NCBI RefSeq assembly: GCF_015291725.1
Contig: NZ_CP030038.1
Span: 7,553,001 to 7,617,000 of the forward strand
Origin: Bradyrhizobium sp. CCBAU 51765
Lineage (GTDB): Bacteria > Pseudomonadota > Alphaproteobacteria > Rhizobiales > Xanthobacteraceae
Length of the DNA: 64,000 nucleotides
Direction: 5' to 3'
The position numbers and the translations under genes are program-made. Positions 37,087 through 45,665 of this stretch are shown here, piece after piece. The notes under the pieces are model-generated. The model saw only the letters and a program-made list of their open reading frames with translations. It did not search any database and had not been told where the DNA came from. Position 1 is the first letter of the stretch. The number at the start of each line of letters is the position of its first letter.

Positions 37087-37788
37087 TTGTCGAACAAACC
37101 GCCTCCGCCGCGCCCGGCGCCGCGTCTCTATCTCGCGACGCCTATTGTCGAGGACCCTGCGGGGCTCGTCGCCGATTTGCCGGGCCTGCTCGCTTCGGCC
37201 GATGTCGCGGCCGTGCTGCTGCGGCTGAAGGAGACCGACCAGCGCACCATGATCTCTCGCGTCAAGGCGTTGGCACCGCCGGTGCAGAAGGCAGGCGCAG
37301 CCCTCCTCGTCGACGGCCATCCTGACATCGTCGCGCGCGGCGGCGCCGACGGCGCGCACCTCACCGGCCTTGCCGCGCTGGAAGAGGCGGCGCCCTCGCT
37401 CAAGCCCGATCGCATCGCCGGCGTCGGCGGGCTTGCCACGCGCCACGATTCCATGAGCGCGGGCGAGATGGGCGCCGACTATGTGCTGTTCGGCGAGCCC
37501 GACGAGAAAGGCCAGCGCCCGTCATCCCAGGCCATCGCCGAACGGCTGGACTGGTGGGCCGAGCTGTTCGAGCCGCCCTGCGTCGGCTTTGCCACGTCGC
37601 TGGAAGAGGCCCACGATTTCGCCGCCAGCGGCGCCGATTTCGTGCTGGTCGGCGACTTCATCTGGGCCGATCCGCGCGGACCCAAGGCCGCGCTGGTCGA
37701 GGCCGACGCTGCGATCAAGAAGGCCCATGCGACGGCACCGGCGAGCCAGGATCCTGCGGGTCAGGAGCACGGCCAGCGCCCGACATGA
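37087..37788 (+). CDS. Divergent thiamine-phosphate-synthase-like (TIM-barrel) protein
   Basis: 233-residue protein that resembles ThiE. GADGAHLTGLAALEEAAPSL corresponds to the ThiE GADGVHLGQ segment, GADYVLFGEPDEKGQ to GADYVGxGPxFxT, and GADFVLVGDFIW to the last barrel strand. The usual CxxGVRGI-type ending and several pyrophosphate ligands are not evident, so true thiamine synthesis is doubtful. It starts at TTG (37087) three bases after the aldolase stop and overlaps the next gene by four bases (ATGA). The C-terminal tail is alanine/glutamine-rich. No thiamine gene or TPP riboswitch is seen nearby. Confidence 0.7.
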   Translation: MSNKPPPPRPAPRLYLATPIVEDPAGLVADLPGLLASADVAAVLLRLKETDQRTMISRVKALAPPVQKAGAALLVDGHPDIVARGGADGAHLTGLAALEEAAPSLKPDRIAGVGGLATRHDSMSAGEMGADYVLFGEPDEKGQRPSSQAIAERLDWWAELFEPPCVGFATSLEEAHDFAASGADFVLVGDFIWADPRGPKAALVEADAAIKKAHATAPASQDPAGQEHGQRPT

Positions 37789-38861
37789 AGCTTCCGCACA
37801 TCACCATGCTGGCCGCGCTGCTGCTCACGGCGCCCGCGGCCGCGCAGCTCCAGATCACGCCGCCGGCCGCAACGCCGGGCGCTCCCGCCGAAAAACAGAA
37901 GCCCAGGCCGCACACGATCACCAAGAAGAAGGAAGCCGCTCCCGCGCCGAAACCTTCGGCCTCCCCCAAGCCGTCCCCCTCGCCCAAGCCGGCCGCGACC
38001 GTGATCCCCGCGCCGCCGACCGACGATCCCAACGTCGATCTTGTCTACGGCGCCTACCAGCGCGGCCAGTACAAGACGGCGTTCGACCTCGCCACCACCC
38101 GTGCACAAGCCGGCGATCCCAAGGCGATGACCATGCTCGGCGAGCTCTATTCCAACGCCATGGGCATCCGGCGCGACTACGCCAAGGCGGCCGAATGGTA
38201 CAAGCGCGCCGCCGATTCCGGCGATCGCGAGGCGATGTTCGCGCTCGCCATGCTGCGCATGTCGGGCCGCGGCGGCCCGGTCGACAAGGGCGAGGCGGTC
38301 AAGCTGATGGCCTCTGCCGCCAAGCTCGGCGAGCCCAAGGCCGCCTATAACCTCGCCTTGCTCTATCTGGACGGCCAGACCCTGCCGCAGGACGTCAAGC
38401 GCTCGGCGGAGCTCCTGCGCCAGGCCGCCGATGCAGGCCTGCCCGAGGCGCAATACGCGCTCGCGACCTTCTACAAGGAAGGCACCGGTGTGCCGAAGGA
38501 CCCGGAACGCGCGGTGCGGCTGCTCCAGGCCGCCTCGCTCGCCGACAATGTCGACGCCGAGGTCGAATATGCGATCGCGATGTTCAACGGCACCGGCACG
38601 CCGAAGAACCAGCCGGCGGCCGTCGCGTTGCTCCGCAAGGCGTCCCGCCAGGGCAGCGCGATCGCGCAGAACCGGCTGGCATGGGTGCTGATCAACGGCG
38701 TGGGTACACCCATGGACAAGGTCGAGGGCTTCAAATGGCACCTGGTGGCCAAAACGGCCGGCAAGGGCGACCCCGATCTCGACAAGCAATTATACGATCT
38801 GCCGGCCGAGGAGCGGGCCAAGGCGGAGGCCGCCGCCAAGAAATGGCTCGGGACCAAATGA
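37785..38861 (+). CDS. Secreted Sel1/TPR-repeat protein
   Basis: 358-residue protein with a Sec signal (MKLPHITMLAALLLTAPAAA), a proline/lysine-rich linker (about residues 25-75, ASPKPSPSPKPAATVIPAPP) and about six Sel1-like repeats. Examples are AMTMLGELYSNAMGIRRDYA, KAAYNLALLYLDGQTLPQDV and EAQYALATFYKEGTGVPKDP. Sel1 repeats form helical scaffolds for protein contacts, in rhizobia often in the periplasm. The linker may cross the periplasm or peptidoglycan. The ATG overlaps the stop of the ThiE-like gene. Confidence 0.88.
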   Translation: MKLPHITMLAALLLTAPAAAQLQITPPAATPGAPAEKQKPRPHTITKKKEAAPAPKPSASPKPSPSPKPAATVIPAPPTDDPNVDLVYGAYQRGQYKTAFDLATTRAQAGDPKAMTMLGELYSNAMGIRRDYAKAAEWYKRAADSGDREAMFALAMLRMSGRGGPVDKGEAVKLMASAAKLGEPKAAYNLALLYLDGQTLPQDVKRSAELLRQAADAGLPEAQYALATFYKEGTGVPKDPERAVRLLQAASLADNVDAEVEYAIAMFNGTGTPKNQPAAVALLRKASRQGSAIAQNRLAWVLINGVGTPMDKVEGFKWHLVAKTAGKGDPDLDKQLYDLPAEERAKAEAAAKKWLGTK

Positions 38862-38971
38862 CTTGACGCAATGACTTGACGCAAGCGCCCTCGCAGGGCA
38901 CCCAATCCCTCAAACAGGCGCGACGTTCCGTCACTGCCCCTGATCCCCGCCCCCGATCAAGTCCAGAGCTC

Positions 38972-39763
38972 ATGCTGTATTCCGCCACTATCAACGTCAT
39001 GGTCAAGGCCGCGCGCCGCGCCGGCCGCAGCCTCAAGCGCGATCTCGGCGAGATCGAGCATCTCCAGGTCTCGCTGAAGGGGCCGGCGAATTTCGTCTCG
39101 CTCGCCGACAAGCGCGCCGAGGAGATCCTCTACCAGGACCTCGCCAAGGCAAGGCCCGGCTATGGCTTCATCGGCGAAGAGGGCGGCACCCGCGAAGGCA
39201 CCGACAAGAGCCACACCTGGATCGTCGATCCGCTCGACGGCACCACCAATTTCCTGCACGGCATCCCGCAATTCGCGATCTCGATCGGCCTCGCGCGTGA
39301 GGGCATGATCATCGCCGGCGTGATCTACAACCCCGCCAATGACGAGCTCTACATCGCCGAGCGCGGCAAGGGCGCCTTCCTCAACGACCAGCGCCTGCGC
39401 GTGGCCGGCCGCCGTCAGCTCAACGAATGCGTGGTGGCCTGCGGCCTGCCCCATATCGGCCGCGGCGACCACGAGGAATTCCGCCGCGAGATGACCGCGA
39501 TCCAGAATCGCGTCGCCGGCCTGCGCCGCTTCGGCGCCGCTTCGCTCGACCTCGCCTTCGTCGCCGCCGGCCGCCTCGACGGCTATTGGGAGCGCGACCT
39601 GCAGCCGTGGGACATCGCTGCCGGCCAGATCATGGTGCGCGAGGCGGGCGGCACGGTGAGCGACATCGACACCCCGGGCGATGCGCTGGTCACCGGGCAC
39701 GTCGTGTGCGGCAACGAGTTCGTGCACGGGGAATTGGTGAAGATTCTGCGGAAGGCGGCGTAA
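38972..39763 (+). CDS. suhB: Inositol-monophosphatase-family protein
   Basis: 263-residue Mg-dependent phosphatase of the SuhB/IMPase family. The metal-binding motifs are FIGEEGGT, HTWIVDPLDGTTNFLHGIPQ and ERDLQPWDIAAGQIMVREAG. The ATG at 38972 (MLYSATINVMVKAARRAGR) matches the usual start; an upstream ATG at 38876 adds an unlikely arginine-rich tail. It dephosphorylates inositol 1-phosphate or related sugar phosphates; SuhB also affects rRNA transcription in E. coli. It starts 110 bases after the Sel1 gene. Confidence 0.92.
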   Translation: MLYSATINVMVKAARRAGRSLKRDLGEIEHLQVSLKGPANFVSLADKRAEEILYQDLAKARPGYGFIGEEGGTREGTDKSHTWIVDPLDGTTNFLHGIPQFAISIGLAREGMIIAGVIYNPANDELYIAERGKGAFLNDQRLRVAGRRQLNECVVACGLPHIGRGDHEEFRREMTAIQNRVAGLRRFGAASLDLAFVAAGRLDGYWERDLQPWDIAAGQIMVREAGGTVSDIDTPGDALVTGHVVCGNEFVHGELVKILRKAA

Positions 39764-39791
39764 GGCGGGAGCTCGCGCTCCACACTCCGCC

Positions 39792-39891
39792 GTCATCCCG
39801 GGACGCGCCACTGAGCGCGAGCCCGGAATCCATTCATCGACTGTGATTGCGGCCCGATAGGTAGTTCGCGCTACGCGCGCTGCGGAATGAC
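39792..39891. repeat. Inverted repeat with GTCATCCCGG and GCGGAATGAC ends
   Basis: A 100-base element between convergent genes. GTCATCCCGGGACGCGCCAC at the left is answered by CGCGCTGCGGAATGAC at the right, with internal GTTCGCGCTACGCGCGC. It resembles the ATTCCGG-type element at 51001-51081. It probably separates the convergent transcripts. Confidence 0.55.
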
Positions 39892-39902
39892 GGAAAGAAC
39901 CG

Positions 39903-42900
39903 TCAGTGCCCGGTATGCGCCCGCGCCGGCGGGCCGTAGGCCTCATGGTCCTTCGCCGCCGCCGGCTCCCGGTCCCCGCCCAGCACGCGCTGCACCGAGA
40001 CGAAGAACACCGGCACCATCAGGAGCGCCAGGATCACCACCGCGATCATGCCGCCCATCACGATGCTGCCCAGCGCCTGCTGGCTGGCGCCGCCGGCACC
40101 ATGCGCGATCGCCATCGGCAGCACGCCGCAGATGAAGGCGAGGCCGGTCATCAGGATCGGGCGGAAGCGCAGGCGGCAGGCCTCGATGGTGGCTTCCACC
40201 AGCGGCTTGCCTTCCTTGCGCAGATCCTTCGCGAACTCGATGATCAGGATCGCGTCCTTCGCGGCGAGGCCGATGATGGTGATCAGGCCGACGGTGAAGT
40301 AGACGTCGTTGGGCAGGCCGCGCAGCATGGCGGCGACGACGGCGCCGACGATACCGAGCGGCACGGTCAGCAGCACCGCGAGCGGAATGGTCCAGCTTTC
40401 GTACAGCGCGGCCAGACACAGGAACACCACGAATACCGAGAGCGCCAGCAGGAACGGCGCCTGCGAGCCCGAGAGTTTTTCCTGAAGCGATTGTCCGGTC
40501 CATTCATAGCCGAAGCCGCGCGGCAGTCTGTCGGCAAGCTGCTCCATCTCGGCGATCGCATCGCCCGAGGTGAAGCCGGGCCTGGCTTCGCCGGAGATGC
40601 GCACCGCCGGATAATAGTTGAAGCCGGCGATCTGCGTCGGACCGCGGGCCCATTCCACCGTGGCAAAGGACGAGAACGGCACCAGCTGGCCGCGGCTGTT
40701 CTTGACGTTGTAGTTGAGGATGTCCTCGGTCCGCATGCGGTCGCGTGCGTCGGCCTGCACGACGACGCGCTGCATGCGGCCGCGGTTCGGGAAGTCGTTG
40801 ATATAGTTCGAGCCGAGATTGGTCGAGATCGTGTTGTTGATGTCCTCGAAGGTGACGCCGAAGGCGCCGGCCTTCTCGCGGTCGATCATGAGATTGACCA
40901 CGCCTGCCTCGGGCAGGCCTTCGATGTAGACCTTCTGGAGCACCGGGCTCGCATTGGCCGCCGCGATCAGCTGGTCGGCCGCGCGCATCAAGGCCGCATA
41001 ACCCTTCTGGCCGCGGTCCTGAAGGCGGAACGAGAAGCCGGAGGAGTTGCCGAGATTGTCGATCGGCGGCGGCTGCAGCGCCGAGATCTTGGCGTCGCGG
41101 ATCGACGAGAGGTCGCGGTTGATGTCGTTGACGATCGCAGCGGCGGAATCCATGGGCCCGCGCTCCGACCAGTCCTTCAGCGTGATGAAGGCCTGCGCGG
41201 TGTTCATGCCCTGGCCGGAGAAGCTGAAGCCCGTGAGGAAGGTGACATCTTTGACCCCCGGCCGTGCGGCGAGGTATTTTTCGACCTTCTCGATCACGGC
41301 CTCGGTGCGGGCGTAGGACGAATCCGATGGCGTCTGCACGTCGGTGGTGACGAAGCCCTGGTCGTCGACGGGCAGGAAGCCGCCGGGCAGGCTGACGAAG
41401 GCCCAGGACAGGCCGACCAGCAGCGCGGCATAGACCAGCATCAGGCGCCCGGTGCGCTTCAGCGAGAAGCCGACCGTACCCGCGTAGCGGAACCGCGCGG
41501 CCTCCAGCATGCGGTTGAACCAGCCGAACACGAAATTGCTGGAATGACCGTGCCCCTTGGCGATGGGCTTGAGCAGGGTCGCACACAGCGCCGGCGTCAG
41601 CGACAGCGCGAGGAAGGCGGAGAAGCCGATCGCGGCGACCATGGTGACGGAGAACTGGCGATAGATGATGCCGACCGAGCCCGGGAAGAACGCCATCGGC
41701 ACGAACACCGCCATCAGCACCAGGGTGATGCCGATGATGGCGCCGGTGATCTGCGACATCGCCTTGCGCGTGGCTTCCTTCGGCGGCAGGCCTTCCTCGG
41801 CCATGATGCGTTCGACGTTCTCGACCACGACGATGGCGTCGTCGACGAGGATGCCGACCGCAAGCACCATGCCGAACATCGAGAGCATGTTGATGGAGTA
41901 GCCGGCGAGCAGCAGCGTGGAACAGGCGCCCAACAGCGCCACCGGCACCACGATGGTCGGAATGATGGTGTAGCGGATGTTCTGCAGGAACAGGAACATC
42001 ACGACGAACACCAGCACCACGGCTTCGACCAGCGTCGTCAGCACCTTCTTGATCGAGGCCTCGACCACGGGCGTGATGTTGTAGGGGATCTCGTAGGTGA
42101 TGTTGGCCGGGAAGAAGCGCGACAGCTCCTTCATCTTCGCTTCGACCGCGCTCGCGGTCGCCAGCGCATTGCCGGTCGGCGACATCAGCACCGACAGACC
42201 CGCGGTCGGCTTGCCGTTGAGGCGCGTGTTGAACTGGTAGCTGAGCCCGCCGACCTCGACGCGCGCGACATCGCGCAGGCGTACGGTCGAGCCGTCGGCA
42301 TTGGCGCGCAGGATGATGGCGCCGAATTCGTCCGGCGAGGAGAGTTGCCCCTTGACCAGCACCAGCGTCGAGGTGCGTTGGCTGGACGTCGAGGGTTCGG
42401 CACCGATGCTGCCGGAGGCCACCTGCGCGTTCTGCGCGGCGATGGCCTTGTTGACGTCATCGGCGGTCAACCCATAGCCGACGAGCTTGGCCGGATCGAC
42501 CCAGACGCGCAAGCTGCGCTCGGTCGAATAGAGCGTGGCGCGGCCGACGCCGGGAATGCGGCGGATCTCACCCAGCACGTTTCGGATCATGAAGTCGCCG
42601 AGGCCGACCTCATCCAGGCTGCCGTCGGTCGAGCTCAGCGTGATGATCTGAAGCACCGCGCTGGAGGCTTCCTCGATCAGGATGCCCTGCTGCATCACCG
42701 CGCGCGGCAGGCGCGCCTCGACGCGCTTGATGCGGTTCTGGACTTCCACCGAGGCGTCGTTGGTATCGGTGCCGGGCTGGAAATTGGCGATGATCTCGAC
42801 CTGGCCGAGCGAGTCGCTGGTTGATTCGAAATTGAGAATGCCGGAGGCGCCGTTGAGCTCCTCCTCGATCAGCCGCGTGACGCTGTTGTAAAGGTTTTCG

Positions 42901-43061
42901 GGCGACGCACCGGGATAACTGGTCGAGATCGAGATCGAGGGCGGCGCGATGATCGGATACTGCGCGATCGGCAGCAGCGGCACCGCGATCGCGCCGATCA
43001 AGCAGATGAACAGCGCGACCACCCAGGCGAAGATCGGCCTGTCGATGAAAAAGCTCGGCAT
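39903..43061 (-). CDS. RND multidrug efflux permease (HAE1/AcrB type)
   Basis: 1052-residue inner-membrane proton-drug antiporter. It begins MPSFFIDRPIFAWVVALFIC, and shows SISTSYPGASPENLYNSVTR, GILVDDAIVVVENVERIMAE (TM4 with the Asp pair of the proton relay), VPMAFFPGSVGIIYRQFSVT, and a second-half VGLITIIGLAAKDAILIIEF. Twelve membrane segments and two large periplasmic loops are expected. It lies six bases downstream of its adaptor gene. No outer-membrane channel gene is present, so it must share a TolC-like protein. The drug range is unknown. Confidence 0.96.
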   Translation of the reverse strand: MPSFFIDRPIFAWVVALFICLIGAIAVPLLPIAQYPIIAPPSISISTSYPGASPENLYNSVTRLIEEELNGASGILNFESTSDSLGQVEIIANFQPGTDTNDASVEVQNRIKRVEARLPRAVMQQGILIEEASSAVLQIITLSSTDGSLDEVGLGDFMIRNVLGEIRRIPGVGRATLYSTERSLRVWVDPAKLVGYGLTADDVNKAIAAQNAQVASGSIGAEPSTSSQRTSTLVLVKGQLSSPDEFGAIILRANADGSTVRLRDVARVEVGGLSYQFNTRLNGKPTAGLSVLMSPTGNALATASAVEAKMKELSRFFPANITYEIPYNITPVVEASIKKVLTTLVEAVVLVFVVMFLFLQNIRYTIIPTIVVPVALLGACSTLLLAGYSINMLSMFGMVLAVGILVDDAIVVVENVERIMAEEGLPPKEATRKAMSQITGAIIGITLVLMAVFVPMAFFPGSVGIIYRQFSVTMVAAIGFSAFLALSLTPALCATLLKPIAKGHGHSSNFVFGWFNRMLEAARFRYAGTVGFSLKRTGRLMLVYAALLVGLSWAFVSLPGGFLPVDDQGFVTTDVQTPSDSSYARTEAVIEKVEKYLAARPGVKDVTFLTGFSFSGQGMNTAQAFITLKDWSERGPMDSAAAIVNDINRDLSSIRDAKISALQPPPIDNLGNSSGFSFRLQDRGQKGYAALMRAADQLIAAANASPVLQKVYIEGLPEAGVVNLMIDREKAGAFGVTFEDINNTISTNLGSNYINDFPNRGRMQRVVVQADARDRMRTEDILNYNVKNSRGQLVPFSSFATVEWARGPTQIAGFNYYPAVRISGEARPGFTSGDAIAEMEQLADRLPRGFGYEWTGQSLQEKLSGSQAPFLLALSVFVVFLCLAALYESWTIPLAVLLTVPLGIVGAVVAAMLRGLPNDVYFTVGLITIIGLAAKDAILIIEFAKDLRKEGKPLVEATIEACRLRFRPILMTGLAFICGVLPMAIAHGAGGASQQALGSIVMGGMIAVVILALLMVPVFFVSVQRVLGGDREPAAAKDHEAYGPPARAHTGH

Positions 43062-43067
43062 AGCGCG

Positions 43068-44261
43068 TTACCGCGTGAGCTGCTGGGCGTGCCGGTTGTC
43101 CGCGGTCGCTTCCACTTCCGACCAGGATTGCGGCTTGACCTTGTCGCCGGCCGCGAACTTCTGGAAACCTTCGACCACGACTTTGTCACCGGCCTTCAGG
43201 CCCTCGGTGACGAACCAAAGTCCGTCCTGCACCGATCCCGTGCGCACCGGCTGGACCGCGATGTGGTTGTCGTCCTTGACGACGAACACCTCGCTGCCGC
43301 CGCCGCCATTGCGCTGGACCGCCTGCTGCGGCACCGCGATCGCGTCGGAATCGAGACCCTGGTCGATTCGGACCCGGACATACATGCCCGGCAGCAGTTC
43401 GCGCCTGGGATTGGGGAACTCGCCGCGCAACGTCACCTGCCCGGTGTGGGCGTCGACCTTGGCGTCGGAGAACAGCAGCTTGCCGTCGAGTGAATAGATA
43501 GTGTTGTCGTCGAGCACCAGGCGCACCTTGGCGGCATCGGCGGCGATGCGATCGAGGTCGCCGGTCTCGAAGGCACGGCGGAGCTGGTTGAGTTCATTCA
43601 CCGACTGGGTGAAGTCGGCATAGATCGGATCGAGCTGCTGGATGGTGGCGAGATTGGTCTCGTTCTGCACGGCGAGCGCGCCCTCGCTCACCAGCGCCGC
43701 ACCGACCACGCCGTCGATCGGCGCACGCACGGTGGCATAGTCGAGATTGAGCTTTGCCCGCGCCAGCTCCGCCTTGCGGCCCTCGACCTCGGCATGGGCC
43801 TGGCGTTCGGCCGCGATCGCCTTCTCGTTCTCGGCTTCCGGGGCAGCGCGATCCTTGGTGAGGGTGGCGATGCGATGCGCCTGCTGTTTGGCCTGCATCA
43901 ACGCCGCGTCGGCCTTGGCAAGCGCGGCTTCGTTGGCCATCACCTCGACCTCGAACGGACGCGGATCGATACGGTAGAGCGGATCGCCCGCCTTCACCTC
44001 GCTGCCCTGGCGGAACAGACGCTGGACCACGATGCCGGACACGCGCGGCCGCACGTCGGAGACACGCGTCGGCGCGATGCGGCCCGGCAGTTCGCGCACC
44101 ACGGCGCGCGGCTGCGGCTTGACGACGACGACGCTCACGTCAGGGGCGACCGGCTGGGCGGCGGATACGGCGGAGCTGGATTCGTCGCAAGCACCAAGGA
44201 GCGGCGCAAGGGCCGCGAGCATCAATGCAACGCATGCCGATCGCGCGCGAAGTCCTGACAT
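43068..44261 (-). CDS. RND efflux periplasmic adaptor (membrane fusion protein)
   Basis: 397-residue AcrA-type adaptor. The start MSGLRARSACVALMLAALAP with LLGAC is a lipoprotein signal (Cys about residue 25); a GTG 36 bases upstream is an alternative start. The lipoyl/hairpin region shows RPRVSGIVVQRLFRQGSEVK and AKLNLDYATVRAPIDGVVGA. The beta-barrel domain is marked by LLPGMYVRVRIDQG and AIAVPQQAVQRNG. It links the permease to an outer-membrane channel. Genes are ordered adaptor then permease, about six bases apart. Confidence 0.94.
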   Translation of the reverse strand: MSGLRARSACVALMLAALAPLLGACDESSSAVSAAQPVAPDVSVVVVKPQPRAVVRELPGRIAPTRVSDVRPRVSGIVVQRLFRQGSEVKAGDPLYRIDPRPFEVEVMANEAALAKADAALMQAKQQAHRIATLTKDRAAPEAENEKAIAAERQAHAEVEGRKAELARAKLNLDYATVRAPIDGVVGAALVSEGALAVQNETNLATIQQLDPIYADFTQSVNELNQLRRAFETGDLDRIAADAAKVRLVLDDNTIYSLDGKLLFSDAKVDAHTGQVTLRGEFPNPRRELLPGMYVRVRIDQGLDSDAIAVPQQAVQRNGGGGSEVFVVKDDNHIAVQPVRTGSVQDGLWFVTEGLKAGDKVVVEGFQKFAAGDKVKPQSWSEVEATADNRHAQQLTR

Positions 44262-44489
44262 GAAATATGGTGCCCCGATGTTGTTGATACTGCTCACGCT
44301 CCGTGGGCCCGTGCTGGACTCCTTTCGCGCGCCGATGGCCTCAAAATAGAATGGACTTGCTGCGACGCAACGCGTGTTGCGGGCGGCTCATTGTCACACG
44401 GCCTAACCCGTTGACTTCAGCTGCCTTTTAGCGAGTCACCTGATTGTGAATCCAGTTCCACCGCCGCGTGCTGCGACCGAACACCGCAA

Positions 44490-45509
44490 TCATTCGGCGG
44501 CTTTCATCCGATAATGGCTGATTCCCCATTCGGTTCCACCGGCGTAGCCGAACAGGCCGGATGTTGCGAGGAGGAACCAGCGCCAGCGACGCATCCAAAG
44601 AGCAGTCTCCTCGCCATAGACCCTGCGCAAGGACGCCTCGATGGGGCCGCGATGCGCATCGAAATTGGCGAGCCAGTCGTTGGCAGTGCGCTGGTAATGC
44701 GTGCCGCTCCAGCACCATTCCTTCTCGATCGCAAAGATATCGTCGAATTGCCTGACGAGGTGATGGCTCGGCATCAGCCCGCCCGTGAAGACGTGCTGCG
44801 CGATCCAGTCGTTGCGATCGAGCCGGTTGAACAGCTGCGAGCCCGAGCGATGGGTGGCGACCTGCATGAAGAACCGCCCCTCCGACGCCAGCCATGACCG
44901 CACCCGTGTCATCAGCTTGCGCCAGTTCGTTATCTGCCCGAACATCTCGACCGAGACGATGCGGTCGAACTGGCCTTCGGGCGCGAACACGTTCATGTCC
45001 GCGGTGACCCCGCGCAGGTTCAGGAGTCCGCGGAGCCGCGCCTTCTCCTCGACATGGGCGCGCTGCGCCTGCGAGCCCGACACCACCGTCACCTTTGCAT
45101 GCGGAAACTGCCGCGCCATCCACAGCGACAGCGAGCCCCAGCCGCAACCGAGCTCGAGGATGGTCTGGCCATCGGCAAGACCGGCATGCTCGACGGTCTG
45201 GCGCAGCGCCTCCTCCTCCGCCTCCTGCAAGGTGCTCGCGTCGGTCTTGTAGAAGCAGGAGGAGAATTTGCGGTTGGGGCCGAGCATTTCGGCGAAGAAG
45301 GAAGCAGGCGCCTCGTCATGCCGGGTCCCCGCGCCCTCGGCAATCGGCCGCAGCATCATCCGCCCGGCGAAGGCGGCGTCATCGGCGGCGCCCAGCGCGG
45401 ACAGGCGACTCGCCGTGCGGGAGCACAAGCGCTGGATCGCGGCACGGATGACCACGTCCGGCAGCGGCACGTGCTCGGCACTTCCGATGATCGCGGAAAC
45501 GACGCTCAT
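44490..45509 (-). CDS. Cyclopropane-fatty-acid-synthase-type SAM methyltransferase
   Basis: 339-residue SAM-dependent methyltransferase. The SAM-binding motif I is TILELGCGWGSLSLWMARQF, with FDRIVSVEMFGQITNW and FFMQVATHRSG following. SSCFYKTDASTLQEAEEEAL and FTGGLMPSHHLVRQFDDIFA fit the CFA-synthase-like (and coclaurine N-methyltransferase-like) family. It is shorter than E. coli CFA synthase at the N-terminus. The substrate may be a lipid or an amine. It is a single gene, 155 bases from the divergent ExbB-like gene; the 228-base gap to the efflux adaptor shows no gene. Confidence 0.85.
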   Translation of the reverse strand: MSVVSAIIGSAEHVPLPDVVIRAAIQRLCSRTASRLSALGAADDAAFAGRMMLRPIAEGAGTRHDEAPASFFAEMLGPNRKFSSCFYKTDASTLQEAEEEALRQTVEHAGLADGQTILELGCGWGSLSLWMARQFPHAKVTVVSGSQAQRAHVEEKARLRGLLNLRGVTADMNVFAPEGQFDRIVSVEMFGQITNWRKLMTRVRSWLASEGRFFMQVATHRSGSQLFNRLDRNDWIAQHVFTGGLMPSHHLVRQFDDIFAIEKEWCWSGTHYQRTANDWLANFDAHRGPIEASLRRVYGEETALWMRRWRWFLLATSGLFGYAGGTEWGISHYRMKAAE

Positions 45510-45665
45510 GCACCTCCCGAATGGCGAGCTTCTGCATATACCTGTTCATCAAAGCGCCGCTTCGGGCCCCGGTTCCCCAAGCTGTCCCCGAAATTGGCGC
45601 ATCCGGCGCTTTTTTTGGGCGGGCGCTGTGCCATAGTGCGCACCGCAAGCAAGCTTACGTAACGG

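Noticed and set aside
37087..37788. TPP riboswitch upstream of the ThiE-like gene
   Set aside because: The gene starts three bases after the aldolase stop; no room or thi-box-like sequence is present.
39906..42824. A 972-codon open frame on the strand opposite the RND permease
   Set aside because: High GC creates long antisense open frames; its translation is His/Arg/Asp-rich with no family motif, whereas the other strand is a clear AcrB-type pump. The same applies to the open frames opposite 3198-4781, 8099-9934, 13117-15063, 23582-25324 and 48657-50507.
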